Below are positions 44,705 through 52,909 of a stretch of 64,000 bases of DNA, piece by piece. The DNA is taken from positions 248,001-312,000 of the forward strand of contig CAWDHQ010000001.1 in NCBI GenBank assembly GCA_963802215.1, in the 5' to 3' direction. Below the pieces are notes generated by a model. The model made no database searches and was not told the origin of the DNA. It was given only the letters and a program-made list of their open reading frames with translations. Source of the stretch: SHZI01 sp963802215 (lineage in GTDB: Bacteria; Pseudomonadota; Gammaproteobacteria; Steroidobacterales; GCA-2729495). Every line of letters begins with the position of its first letter. Position 1 is the first letter of the stretch. A program made the position numbers and the translations under genes.

Positions 44705-45499
44705 ATGCGCGGCAATGTGGTGGTGATTACCGGGGCATCGAAGGGCATTGGCGCCGAGCTCGCGCGCCAGCTCGCGGCCCAGGGTAACCGACTGGCGCTG
44801 GCGGCCCGGGATGCGGCGGCGCTCGAGTCCGTCGCTGCCGAGTGCCGCCGGGCCGGTGCTGAGGTGGAGGTGCTCCAGACCGACGTCGCGGTCGAGAGCG
44901 ATTGCCGCCAACTCATCGAGTGGACGGTCGCGCGCTTTGGCCGGATCGACACACTGGTCAACAACGCGGGCGCCACCATGTGGGCCCGGGTGGACGAGAT
45001 CCGCGACCTCGGCATGCTGGAGCGGATCATGCAGGTCAACTACATGGGCGCGGTCTACTGCACGGCCTACGCGCTTCCGCACCTGAAGGTCTCCCGGGGC
45101 CGGATCGTGGGGATCGCCAGCCTCACCGGCCTCACCGGCGTTCCCACGCGCTCCGGCTACGCCGCGTCCAAGCACGCCATGCGCGGGTTCTTCGACTCGC
45201 TGCGCATCGAGCTCGAGGACTCCGGTGTCACGGTCACCATGATCTATCCGGGTTTCGTCTCGACGGGCATCCGCGAAAACGCCACCGGACCGGACGGCAG
45301 GCCCATCCAGATCGACCCGCTCGACCCCGCCAGGGTGATGAGCGTGGGCGAGTGCGCCCGGCAGATCCTGCGGGCCACGAACCGCCGTTCCCGGGAACTC
45401 GTGATGACCCGGCGGGGCAGGCTGGCGCAGCTGCTCAAGGTGTTCGCGCCCGGGCTGGTGGACGACATTGCCCGGCGCACGATCGAGCGGGGGCACTGA
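44705..45499 (+). CDS. Short-chain dehydrogenase/reductase
   Basis: This 264-residue SDR has VVITGASKGIGAELARQL, LVNNAGATMWARV, GIASLTGLTG and the catalytic YAASK with a C-terminal extension (GRLAQLLKVFAPGLVDDIARRTI) like the DHRS7/SDR34C group. It is preceded by an AGGAGGGC-type ribosome site. It is the third gene of the Rieske-AidB-SDR run and probably oxidises or reduces a pathway intermediate. Confidence 0.92.
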   Translation: MRGNVVVITGASKGIGAELARQLAAQGNRLALAARDAAALESVAAECRRAGAEVEVLQTDVAVESDCRQLIEWTVARFGRIDTLVNNAGATMWARVDEIRDLGMLERIMQVNYMGAVYCTAYALPHLKVSRGRIVGIASLTGLTGVPTRSGYAASKHAMRGFFDSLRIELEDSGVTVTMIYPGFVSTGIRENATGPDGRPIQIDPLDPARVMSVGECARQILRATNRRSRELVMTRRGRLAQLLKVFAPGLVDDIARRTIERGH

Positions 45500-45513
45500 C
45501 GCCGGATGCGCAG

Positions 45514-45972
45514 CTATCCGCCGGTGGCTGGCGCGCTGACCGGCGAGACGACGACCTCGACCTCGGCAGGCGCCCCGCGGGTCAGCACCGGAATGACCGT
45601 GGTGGAGATCATGGTGAGGCGGTCATCGACCAGGATCCGCGCACTGACCGCGTAGGTGTGGGCCGGATCGATGCGGGCCACCGGGTAGGTCAGCCGGAAG
45701 GGGATCGGCACCTGGCGGCCGGCGGACGGGATATCCACTTCCGCCAGCACGTCGGCCGGCACGTCCTGCCGGGACACGTCGGCCAGGCGCACGCGGATCA
45801 CCGCGTCCGGCGGCAGCGCGATGCGCTGCCGGTAGGTGACGGTGCCCGTCACCTCACCGGTAGCTCCGTCAGGCATGCGCCCGGCACCCGAGCAGCCGGC
45901 GAGAACGAGGGCAGCGAAGGCCGTGCCCAGCGCGATGACCGGCAGCGGGATTCGCGACCTTGCCGTAGCCAT
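45514..45972 (-). CDS. YbaY-family lipoprotein
   Basis: This 152-residue protein has a lipoprotein signal peptide with lipobox LVLAGC and a beta-rich domain with GTVTYRQRIALPPDAVIRVRLADVS, characteristic of the YbaY domain. The ATG at 45972 lies eight bases after AAGGAGG; an ATG six bases earlier (45978) is too close to the ribosome site. YbaY proteins are outer-membrane-associated lipoproteins of unclear function. It converges with the SDR gene and is divergent from the dehydratase module. Confidence 0.85.
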   Translation of the reverse strand: MATARSRIPLPVIALGTAFAALVLAGCSGAGRMPDGATGEVTGTVTYRQRIALPPDAVIRVRLADVSRQDVPADVLAEVDIPSAGRQVPIPFRLTYPVARIDPAHTYAVSARILVDDRLTMISTTVIPVLTRGAPAEVEVVVSPVSAPATGG

Positions 45973-46006
45973 GGACATTGCCTCCTTCTGCCATACTTTT
46001 GCCAGT

Positions 46007-47284
46007 ATGACCCACAGCACGGCCAGTAACCTCGCCGAAAAGATCCTCGCCCGCGCCGCCGGCCGGCCCCGCGTCACACCCGGCGAGATCGTCACCTGCC
46101 GGGTGGACCTGGCACTGCTGCTCGACTCCGGCGGGCCGCGGCGCATCTGGCCGCGGCTGAAGGAGCTCGGCGTTGGCGTGTGGGATCCGGACCGGATCGT
46201 GCTGTGCTCGGATCACTTCACTCCGGCGGTGGACGCGGAGTCGGCCGCCATCCTCAGCCTCACCCGCGACTTTGCCCGCCACTTCGGCATCCGGCACTTC
46301 TTCGACATGCGCGGCATCGGCCACGTGCTGCTGGCGGAGCAGGGGCTGCTGGAGCCGGGAATGTTCGCCGTGGGCGGTGACTCGCACTCCAGCATGGGTG
46401 GTGCCTTCGGCTGCTTCATGGCGGGTTTCGGAGCCATCGAGATGACCGGCGTGGCCGTGACCGGCGAGATCTGGATCCAGGTGCCGGAGACGGTGCGCGT
46501 GAACTGGTCGGGCCGCTTCGGGCGCGGGGTGGTCGCGAAGGACATCGTCCTCTTCCTGTGCCGCGAACTCGGCATGGAGAATGGCGGCCGCGTGCTGGAG
46601 TACGGCGGCGAGACGGTGCGGAACATGTCCATCTGGGAACGGATGGTGCTGACGAACATGGCGGCGGAGCTGGGTGCCGAGACCGGGCTGGTGGCGGCCG
46701 ACGGCGTGACCCTGGATGCCCTCCGCGCCGCGGGCCGGGAACCCGCCGCCGGTGCGCTGGACTGGCGCAGCGATCCGGAGGCGGCCTGCGCTGCCACCCG
46801 CGATTTTTCGGCGACGCACCTCCCGCCCCAGGTCGCCGCCCCGCATTCGCCCGCGAACTCCGGTCCCGTGGGTGCCGTCGGCAACGTCCGCGTGGACCAG
46901 GCCTACATCGGCGCCTGCGTGGGGGCCAAGCTGTCGGACCTGCACATGGCTGCCGAGGTACTGGAGGGCCGGACCGTGGCAAGCGGCACGCGGCTCCTGG
47001 TGGCGCCCGCGTCCACGAAGGCGATGGCGGACGCGGCGGCCGACGGCACGCTGGCCACGCTCACCGCAGCGGGCGCCTACATCCTCCCGACGGGTTGCGG
47101 TGCCTGCGCGGCGCTGGGCGCCGGGGTGCTCGGCGACAACGAGGTGTGCATCTCGTCCACCAACCGCAACTTCCGCGGGCGCATGGGCGCCAACTCGGCG
47201 CAGGTCTGGCTGGCGTCGCCCTACACCGTGGCCGCGTCGGCGGTGGCCGGCCGCATCGCGGACCCCCGGGAGTTCCTCCGGTGA
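46007..47284 (+). CDS. LeuC/HACN/DmdA-type dehydratase large subunit
   Basis: This 425-residue [4Fe-4S] hydro-lyase subunit has the cluster cysteines in YIGACVGAKLSDLHMAAEVL and LPTGCGACAALGAG, with FAVGGDSHSSMGGAFGCFMAGFG and SSTNRNFRGRMG as in aconitase relatives. The 425-residue length fits the archaeal-type LeuC/homoaconitase/dimethylmalate dehydratase group, not the 466-residue biosynthetic LeuC. The GTG-started small subunit overlaps its stop. With a lyase of the isocitrate-lyase superfamily next in line, the module resembles DmdA-DmdB-Dml. Substrate identity is inference. Confidence 0.9.
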   Translation: MTHSTASNLAEKILARAAGRPRVTPGEIVTCRVDLALLLDSGGPRRIWPRLKELGVGVWDPDRIVLCSDHFTPAVDAESAAILSLTRDFARHFGIRHFFDMRGIGHVLLAEQGLLEPGMFAVGGDSHSSMGGAFGCFMAGFGAIEMTGVAVTGEIWIQVPETVRVNWSGRFGRGVVAKDIVLFLCRELGMENGGRVLEYGGETVRNMSIWERMVLTNMAAELGAETGLVAADGVTLDALRAAGREPAAGALDWRSDPEAACAATRDFSATHLPPQVAAPHSPANSGPVGAVGNVRVDQAYIGACVGAKLSDLHMAAEVLEGRTVASGTRLLVAPASTKAMADAAADGTLATLTAAGAYILPTGCGACAALGAGVLGDNEVCISSTNRNFRGRMGANSAQVWLASPYTVAASAVAGRIADPREFLR

Positions 47285-47781
47285 AGGTCATCGAGGGCCG
47301 CGCCTGGGCGTTCGGTGACGACGTGAACACCGACGTGATGGCGCCCGGCCTGTATTTCAAGTCACCCATGGCGGAGATGGCCCGGCACTGCCTCGAGGCC
47401 ATCGACCCGGCCTTCGCGGCGAACGTGAAGCCCGGCGACATCCTGGTCGCCGGACGCAACTTCGGCGTGGGTTCCGCCCGGGAGCAGGCGGCCATGGCGC
47501 TGACCCACCTGGGCGTCGGCGCGGTGCTGGCCGTGTCCTTCGGCCGGATCTTCTATCGCAACGCGCTCAACTTCGGCCTGCCGGCGCTCGTCTTCCCGGC
47601 CGCCGGGACCGTCGTTGCCGGCGACCGGCTGCGGGTGGATCCCGTGGCGGGTCGCATCGACAACCTGCGCTCCGGCGCAGTGCACTCCGTGAACGGCATC
47701 CCGGCCCACCTCATGGCCATGGTCGAGGCGGGCGGGCTGATGCCCTGGCTCAAGCTGCGCCTCCGGAAGGAAAAAGCCTGA
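47281..47781 (+). CDS. LeuD/DmdB-type dehydratase small subunit
   Basis: This 166-residue subunit has GRAWAFGDDVNTDVMAPGLYF, ILVAGRNFGVGSAREQAAMAL and FGRIFYRNALNFGLPAL, the swivel-domain pattern of the isopropylmalate/homoaconitate/dimethylmalate dehydratase small subunit. The GTG at 47281 overlaps the large-subunit stop (GTGA). The short length again fits the non-biosynthetic group. Its TGA shares one base with the next ATG. Confidence 0.92.
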   Translation: MKVIEGRAWAFGDDVNTDVMAPGLYFKSPMAEMARHCLEAIDPAFAANVKPGDILVAGRNFGVGSAREQAAMALTHLGVGAVLAVSFGRIFYRNALNFGLPALVFPAAGTVVAGDRLRVDPVAGRIDNLRSGAVHSVNGIPAHLMAMVEAGGLMPWLKLRLRKEKA

Positions 47782-48647
47782 TGTCCCACGCCGAACGCCT
47801 GCGCGAACTGCTCGCCGGCCAGCCCTTCATCGCCCCCGGCTGCTACGACGCCTTCACGGCGCTGCTGATCGAGCAGGCGGGCTTCCATTGCGCCTATGTG
47901 AGCGGCGCGAGCATCGCCTTCACGAAGCTCGGCCGGCCGGACATCGGCCTGACGACGCTGACGGAAGTGGCCGAGACGGTGGGCAACATCCGTGACCGCG
48001 TCGCGCTGCCGCTGATCGTCGACGGCGACAACGGCTTCGGCAACGCGCTGAACGTGCAGCGCACTGTGCGGCTGCTGGAGAAGATGGGCGCGTCGGCCAT
48101 CCAGCTGGAGGACCAGACCCTGCCCAAGCGCTGCGGCCACCTGGATGGCAAGACGCTGGTGAGCACCGGGGAGATGCTCGGCAAGCTGAAGGCAGCCCAG
48201 GATGCCCGCGCTGATTCCGCCACCGTCATCGTGGCGCGCACCGACGCGATCGCCGTCGACGGCTTCGAGGCGGGCCTGGAGCGGGCCCACGCCTACGCGG
48301 AGGCGGGCGCCGACGTGCTGTTCGTCGAGGCATTGCGCACCCGGGAGCAGTTCGAGCGGGTGGGGCGGGAACTGGGGGGGCGCGTCCCGCTCCTCGCCAA
48401 CATGGTGGAGGGCGGGAAGACGCCGCTGTTGTCCATCGGGGAGCTTGGGGAACTGGGGTTCCGGCTGGCGATTCATCCGGGGGCGATGGTGCGGGTGGTG
48501 GGGCATGCGGCGCGGGATTACCTCGCCACGCTCCGCCGGGACGGCACGACCCGCAACATGCTGGATGGCATGCTGGATTTCAGTCGGCTTAATGATGTTA
48601 TTGGCACGGGCGCCATGCTGCGCGTGGGCGAGGATTACGCCCCGTAG
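47781..48647 (+). CDS. Isocitrate lyase/PEP mutase superfamily lyase (dimethylmalate/methylisocitrate lyase-like)
   Basis: This 288-residue TIM-barrel protein has FIAPGCYDAFTALLIEQAGF, the metal-binding LIVDGDNGFGNALNV (DGDxGxG), and QLEDQTLPKRCGHLDGK, the motif typical of 2-methylisocitrate and dimethylmalate lyases (KRCGH, not the EDKxxPKxNS of PEP mutase). IVARTDA is present. In family members it splits a malate- or isocitrate-like acid into two carbonyl/acid products. It follows the dehydratase subunits by direct overlap, so the three genes probably encode consecutive steps. Confidence 0.92.
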   Translation: MSHAERLRELLAGQPFIAPGCYDAFTALLIEQAGFHCAYVSGASIAFTKLGRPDIGLTTLTEVAETVGNIRDRVALPLIVDGDNGFGNALNVQRTVRLLEKMGASAIQLEDQTLPKRCGHLDGKTLVSTGEMLGKLKAAQDARADSATVIVARTDAIAVDGFEAGLERAHAYAEAGADVLFVEALRTREQFERVGRELGGRVPLLANMVEGGKTPLLSIGELGELGFRLAIHPGAMVRVVGHAARDYLATLRRDGTTRNMLDGMLDFSRLNDVIGTGAMLRVGEDYAP

Positions 48648-48683
48648 CACCGACGGTACTGCAGCACAATGCGGGCTTGCCAC

Positions 48684-48701
48684 CTGCCGGGCTCCCGGCA
48701 G
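48684..48701 (+). terminator. Hairpin after the dehydratase-lyase module (weak terminator)
   Basis: CTGCCGGG and CCCGGCAG form a compact stem; the following sequence is only moderately T-rich (TTGTAACACTTTGTAACT). It could act as a terminator or as an mRNA stabiliser. Confidence 0.4.
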
Positions 48702-48801
48702 TTGTAACACTTTGTAACTCTTGATCTGGAGCAATCCGTTTGCCCGGATGGGCCGAAATACTGGTCACGTCCGGGACAAACTTGGATTGAAGGAGTGAGT
48801 C

Positions 48802-49170
48802 ATGCGAATTTCCGGTTTCCTGCCTGCAATGGCCGCTTCCGCGGCGTTGCTGCTCGGCGCCCCCGTGCTTGCCAGCGACGCGCCGGCCGCCTCCGAGTGG
48901 CGCCCGGTCGCCTACAGCTGCGAGAGCGGTCAGGAACTGACCGTGACCTACCGGGAGTCCGGCAGCGCGGTGCGGGTCCAGTCCGCCGATCGTCCTGCCG
49001 TGAAGCTCGTTGCCCGGCCCGCCAAGTCGGGCTTCCGCTACGGCGACTCCCGCCACGAGCTGCGGGGCGAGGGCGACGCGGTGACCTGGCGGGTCGGCAG
49101 CAAGACCCCGGTCAAGTGCACGAGCGACGACCCGGCCGCGCTGAACCTGGCCGCCGCCGCCGCCCGCTAG
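48802..49170 (+). CDS. MliC/PliC-like lysozyme-inhibitor domain protein
   Basis: This 122-residue exported protein has a signal peptide (ending near VLASD) and a domain with VAYSCESGQELTVTYRESG, a central SGFRYGD and a distal WRVGSKTPVKC. That spacing of Cys, SGxxY and Cys fits the MliC/PliC family, which inhibits c-type lysozyme in the periplasm. No lipobox Cys is seen, so it would be the soluble (PliC-like) form. A GAAGGAG site precedes the ATG. It is monocistronic, with hairpins downstream. Confidence 0.78.
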   Translation: MRISGFLPAMAASAALLLGAPVLASDAPAASEWRPVAYSCESGQELTVTYRESGSAVRVQSADRPAVKLVARPAKSGFRYGDSRHELRGEGDAVTWRVGSKTPVKCTSDDPAALNLAAAAAR

Positions 49171-49224
49171 CACGACAGAGTCCCCCAGACGCCTGGCGTT
49201 CTCCCCCGACGCCAGGGACTCCCC

Positions 49225-49264
49225 GGCGCGAGTGCTCCCCCCGAGCCTCGCGCCGTCTTTTTTT
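49225..49264 (+). terminator. Rho-independent terminator after the MliC-like gene
   Basis: GGCGCGAG (49225-49232) pairs with CTCGCGCC (49247-49254), followed by GTC and seven T. A second inverted repeat (CCTGGCGT 49192-49199 with ACGCCAGG 49209-49216) lies just upstream. This separates the gene from the phosphonate operon. Confidence 0.85.
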
Positions 49265-49282
49265 CCCGGGCCGCTCGTCCGG

Positions 49283-49288
49283 TACAAT
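49283..49288 (+). promoter_or_regulatory. Candidate -10 box for the phosphonate operon
   Basis: TACAAT lies 55 bases before the first start codon and directly after the upstream terminator. No good -35 box is seen at 17 bases (TTTTTC), so this is tentative. Confidence 0.35.
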
Positions 49289-49342
49289 TGCCACCTTCCA
49301 TCACAGCAGGCCGCCAGCGAAGTGGCCCCGGACAGGTGGTCC

Positions 49343-50125
49343 ATGAGTGCTCAGCAGTCGCCGGTGGCAACCCCGGGCCCGCTCTCGGCCGCCCAGGTCG
49401 CGGCTTTCCGCCGTGACGGGTTCGTCGTCGTGCCCCGGTTGTTCGATACTGCCAGCGTGGGCAGGGTCCGCAGCTGGACCGACGACGTCCAGGGGTGGCC
49501 GGAGACCCCCGGCAAGTGGATGAAGTACTTCGAGCAGGACGCGAACGGGCAACGCCTGCTGAACCGCCTCGAGGACGTGCTGCCTTTCCATGCCGGGTTC
49601 CGCGGGCTGGCGGCTTCGGAGGCCCTGGCCGGCGCCTGCGGCCAGCTGTTCGGCGAACCGGCGGTGCTGTTCAAGGACAAGATCAACTTCAAGCAGCCGG
49701 GCGGCGGTGGCTTTGAGCCCCACCAGGACGTGCAGGCCGGCTGGGCCCGCTACGCCGGCCTGCACGTCACGGCGCTGCTGACCATCGACCGGAGCACCCG
49801 GGCCAACGGCTGCCTCGAGATGGCCGCCAATTTCCGCGGCCAGCGGCTGATCGGCGCGGAGTGGGAGCCCCTGACGGCAGAGCAGCTCGCGGGCATCGAC
49901 TGGGTTGCCATCGAGGCCGAACCCGGCGACGCGGTGTTCTTCGATTCCTTCGTGCCCCACCGGTCGGGACCGAATCACACCGGCGAGCAGCGCCGGGTCC
50001 TCTATTACACCTACAACCGGGCCTCGGAAGGGGACCACCTCCGCCAGTACTACGTCGACAAGCGCAAGAGCTATCCGCCTGATGTGGAGCGGGAGGCGGG
50101 CAGGGAATACCGCTACCGCGTATGA
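49343..50125 (+). CDS. PhyH-family 2-oxoglutarate/Fe(II) dioxygenase
   Basis: This 260-residue oxygenase has the iron-binding HxD at His127-Asp129 (FEPHQDVQAG), the distal His206 (FVPHRSGPN) and an Arg at about 217 for 2-oxoglutarate (GEQRRVLYYTYN). The family includes PhnY, which hydroxylates 2-aminoethylphosphonate at carbon 1. The stop overlaps the PEP mutase start (ATGA), so it is the first gene of the phosphonate operon. A role in hydroxylating AEP or a lipid/glycan carrying it is inference; PhyH proteins also act on unrelated substrates. Confidence 0.88.
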   Translation: MSAQQSPVATPGPLSAAQVAAFRRDGFVVVPRLFDTASVGRVRSWTDDVQGWPETPGKWMKYFEQDANGQRLLNRLEDVLPFHAGFRGLAASEALAGACGQLFGEPAVLFKDKINFKQPGGGGFEPHQDVQAGWARYAGLHVTALLTIDRSTRANGCLEMAANFRGQRLIGAEWEPLTAEQLAGIDWVAIEAEPGDAVFFDSFVPHRSGPNHTGEQRRVLYYTYNRASEGDHLRQYYVDKRKSYPPDVEREAGREYRYRV

Positions 50126-51747
50126 GCACGCGCAGGACGGCCCGCTTCCGGCAACTGCTGAACAGTACCGAGCTGGAGTTCCTGCTGGAGGCCCACAACG
50201 GCATCAGCGCGAAGATCGTGGAGGAGGCCGGCTTCCGCGGCATCTGGGCCGGCGGCCTGTGCATGTCCGCCCAGTACGGCGTCCGGGACTCCAACGAGGC
50301 CAGCTGGACCCAGGTGCTGGAGATGCTGGAGTTCATGGCGGACGCCACCAGCATCCCCATCCTGCTCGACGGCGACACCGGCTACGGCAACTTCAACAAC
50401 GTCCGCCGCCTCGTGCGCAAGCTTGAGCAGCGGGGCGTCGCCGCCGTGTGCATCGAGGACAAGCTCTACCCCAAGACCAACAGCTTCATCGACGGCGACA
50501 GGCAGCAGCTCGCCGACGTGGACGAGTTCTGCAGCCGCATCAAGGCCGGCAAGGACGCCCAGTCGGACGACGACTTCGCCATCATCACGCGGGTGGAGGC
50601 CTTCATCGCCGGCTGGGGTCTCGGCGAGGCGCTGCGCCGGGCCGAGGCTTACCACGCCGCCGGCTCGGATGGCATCCTGATCCACAGCGCGCTGAGCCGC
50701 CCGACCGAGGTACTGGCCTTCCAGAAGGAATGGGCCGGCCGGTCGCCGGTCGTCATCGTGCCCACCAAGTACCACGGCACGCCCACCGGGGTGTTCCGGG
50801 AGGCGGGCTTCTCGATCGCGATCTGGGCCAACCACCTGCTGCGCTCCGCCGTGGTCGCCATGCAGGACACCGCGCGGACGATCTTCCGCGACCAGAACCT
50901 GCAGTCGGTCGAGGACCGCATCGCGCCGGTAAAGGAGCTGTTCCGGCTCCAGGGCGCGTCGGAGCTCCAGGAGGCCGAGGAGCGCTACCTGCCGCGCCCG
51001 CCGGCGCGCAGCAGGGCGGTCATCCTCGCGGCGTCGCGCGGTTCCGCACTGGGGGAGCTGACGGAGCAGCGGCCGAAGACGATGGTGAAGGTCCGGGGCC
51101 GGCCCCTGCTGTCGCACATCGTCTCCGCCTACAACGCGGCGGGCATCAAGCGGATCAACGTGGTCCGCGGCTACCTGCCCGGGGCCGTGGACCTGCCGGC
51201 GCTCACCTACACGGACAATCCGGACTATGCCGACACCGGCGAGCTGGTGTCCCTGGCCCTGGCGCTGGACGCAGATCCGGATGACAGCATGGAGCTCTAC
51301 GTGTCCTACGGCGACGTGATCTTCAAGCGCTACATCCTCGACGCGCTCGGCGAGAGCGACGACGAGCTCGCCATCGTCGTGGACACCGAATGGCGGGATT
51401 CCGTGAACCGCGGCCGCGCCGCGGACTACGTGGTCTGCACCCAGCCGCATTCACGCCGCACGTTCTACCAGCCGGCCTTCCTCGAATGCGTCGCCGAAGA
51501 CGTGCCCGAGGACCGGATCCACGGCGAGTGGATGGGCTTCCTCCGCGTGTCGTCCCCGGCACTGCCCCGCTTCCGCGCCGCGGTCGCGGAACTGGCGGCG
51601 GACCCGGCCAACCGCCTCGCCAAGCTGCACCACCTGCTGTCGAACCTCGTCGAGCGGGGCGAGCGCGTGCGCGTGCACTACACGACAGGCCACTGGCTCG
51701 ATGTGGACAGCCTCGAGGACGTGGTGGCTGCGGGCAGCTTCGCCTGA
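50122..51747 (+). CDS. pepM: PEP mutase fused to a nucleotidyltransferase domain
   Basis: This 541-residue protein has two domains. Residues about 1-290 are phosphoenolpyruvate mutase, which makes phosphonopyruvate and forms the C-P bond. The diagnostic EDKLYPKTNSF lies at 112-122, and the metal-binding LLDGDTGYGN at 81-90. Residues about 297-541 are a MobA/LicC-like nucleotidyltransferase. Its nucleotide loop reads ILAASRGSALGELTEQRPKT, where the usual AAGxGxRL is altered, while SYGDVIFKRYIL and VDTEWRDSV are kept. Such fusions are known in phosphonate clusters. It may activate AEP as a CMP derivative. It overlaps the upstream gene by four bases. Confidence 0.95.
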   Translation: MSTRRTARFRQLLNSTELEFLLEAHNGISAKIVEEAGFRGIWAGGLCMSAQYGVRDSNEASWTQVLEMLEFMADATSIPILLDGDTGYGNFNNVRRLVRKLEQRGVAAVCIEDKLYPKTNSFIDGDRQQLADVDEFCSRIKAGKDAQSDDDFAIITRVEAFIAGWGLGEALRRAEAYHAAGSDGILIHSALSRPTEVLAFQKEWAGRSPVVIVPTKYHGTPTGVFREAGFSIAIWANHLLRSAVVAMQDTARTIFRDQNLQSVEDRIAPVKELFRLQGASELQEAEERYLPRPPARSRAVILAASRGSALGELTEQRPKTMVKVRGRPLLSHIVSAYNAAGIKRINVVRGYLPGAVDLPALTYTDNPDYADTGELVSLALALDADPDDSMELYVSYGDVIFKRYILDALGESDDELAIVVDTEWRDSVNRGRAADYVVCTQPHSRRTFYQPAFLECVAEDVPEDRIHGEWMGFLRVSSPALPRFRAAVAELAADPANRLAKLHHLLSNLVERGERVRVHYTTGHWLDVDSLEDVVAAGSFA

Positions 51748-51760
51748 GCGGTTCCCGGTC

Positions 51761-52909
51761 ATGATCGACGCCGAGGCATTCATCGCGGCAGCCCGCGCCC
51801 GGGGATTCGGCCTGTACACGGGCGTGCCCTGTTCCTACCTCACGCCGTTCATCAACCACACCATCGGTTCCCCGGTGCTGCGTTACGTGGGTGCGGCGAA
51901 CGAGGGCGATGCCGTGGCCATCGGGGCCGGCGCGGAACTGGGCGGCCAGCGCGCGGTCGTCATGTTCCAGAACTCGGGCCTCGGCAACGCTGTCAATCCA
52001 CTAACGTCCCTCACGCACACCTTCCGGCTCCCGCTGCTGCTCATCGTGACGTGGCGGGGCGAGCCGGGCGGGCACGCGGACGAGCCCCAGCACGAGCTCA
52101 TGGGCGCCATCACACCCCGCCTGCTCGAGCTGATGGACATTCCCTGGGCACTGTTCCCGGAGAGCGAGGCCGACATCGGTCCCGCACTGGACCGGGCCGT
52201 GGCCCACATCGATGAAGTCCGGCGGCCGTTCGCGCTGATCATGCGGAAGGGCAGCGTGGCGGAGGCGACGCTGGCGGCGGGTCCGGAGCGCGAGCCGCCC
52301 CCGGCGGTCGCCCGGGTGCCCCGCAAGGCACCGGTCGCGCAGCGTCACGCGATCCTTGCGGCCATCCGCGCGGCGGCCGGTGACCGGGACCTGCTGGTCG
52401 CCACCACCGGCTTCACCGGCCGGGAACTCTATGCGCTGGGCGACACGTCGAACCAGCTGTACATGGTGGGCTCCATGGGCTGCGCGGTCAGCCTGGCCCT
52501 TGGCCTGGCCATCGCACGCCCCGACCGGCGCGTCATTGCCATCGACGGCGACGGTGCCGCCCTGATGCGCCTCGGCGCCCTGACCACCGTCGCCGCCGAA
52601 CGACCGCCCAACCTGGTGCACGTCCTCATCGACAATGGCCGGCACGAATCCACCGGTGGTCAGGCGACCGTGTCCCCCGGCGTCGATTTCTGCGCCATCG
52701 CCGCGGGGGCCGGCTATCGCTCGGTGGCAGCCGAAGCCGACCCTGCCGCGGTGAGCGCTGCGCTTGCCGACCGGAGCCCGGGCCTGCGCTTCATGCAGGT
52801 GCCGGTGCTTCCCGGCGTGCTCCAGGGACTGCCGCGCCCCTCGATGCCCCCGCAGGCCGTCGCGGAGCGGTTTCGCGCGGCGCTGGGCCGGACCGGAGAA
52901 ACGCGTTGA
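51761..52909 (+). CDS. ppd: Phosphonopyruvate decarboxylase
   Basis: This 382-residue thiamine-diphosphate enzyme removes CO2 from phosphonopyruvate to give phosphonoacetaldehyde, pulling the mutase reaction forward. It has the N-terminal GVPCSYLTPFINH and GDAVAIGAGAELGG (family-typical NEGDAVAIAAG), FQNSGLGNAVNPLTSLT and TWRGEPGGHADEPQH. The diphosphate-binding stretch IDGDGAALMRLGALTT ends in LIDNGRHESTGGQ. The ATG at 51761 lies 13 bases after the mutase stop. Its TGA overlaps the TTG start of the transaminase gene. Confidence 0.96.
   Translation: MIDAEAFIAAARARGFGLYTGVPCSYLTPFINHTIGSPVLRYVGAANEGDAVAIGAGAELGGQRAVVMFQNSGLGNAVNPLTSLTHTFRLPLLLIVTWRGEPGGHADEPQHELMGAITPRLLELMDIPWALFPESEADIGPALDRAVAHIDEVRRPFALIMRKGSVAEATLAAGPEREPPPAVARVPRKAPVAQRHAILAAIRAAAGDRDLLVATTGFTGRELYALGDTSNQLYMVGSMGCAVSLALGLAIARPDRRVIAIDGDGAALMRLGALTTVAAERPPNLVHVLIDNGRHESTGGQATVSPGVDFCAIAAGAGYRSVAAEADPAAVSAALADRSPGLRFMQVPVLPGVLQGLPRPSMPPQAVAERFRAALGRTGETR

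Noticed and set aside
47781..48647. A second PEP mutase
   Set aside because: It carries KRCGH in place of the PEP mutase EDKxxPKxNS motif, which fits methylisocitrate/dimethylmalate lyases.
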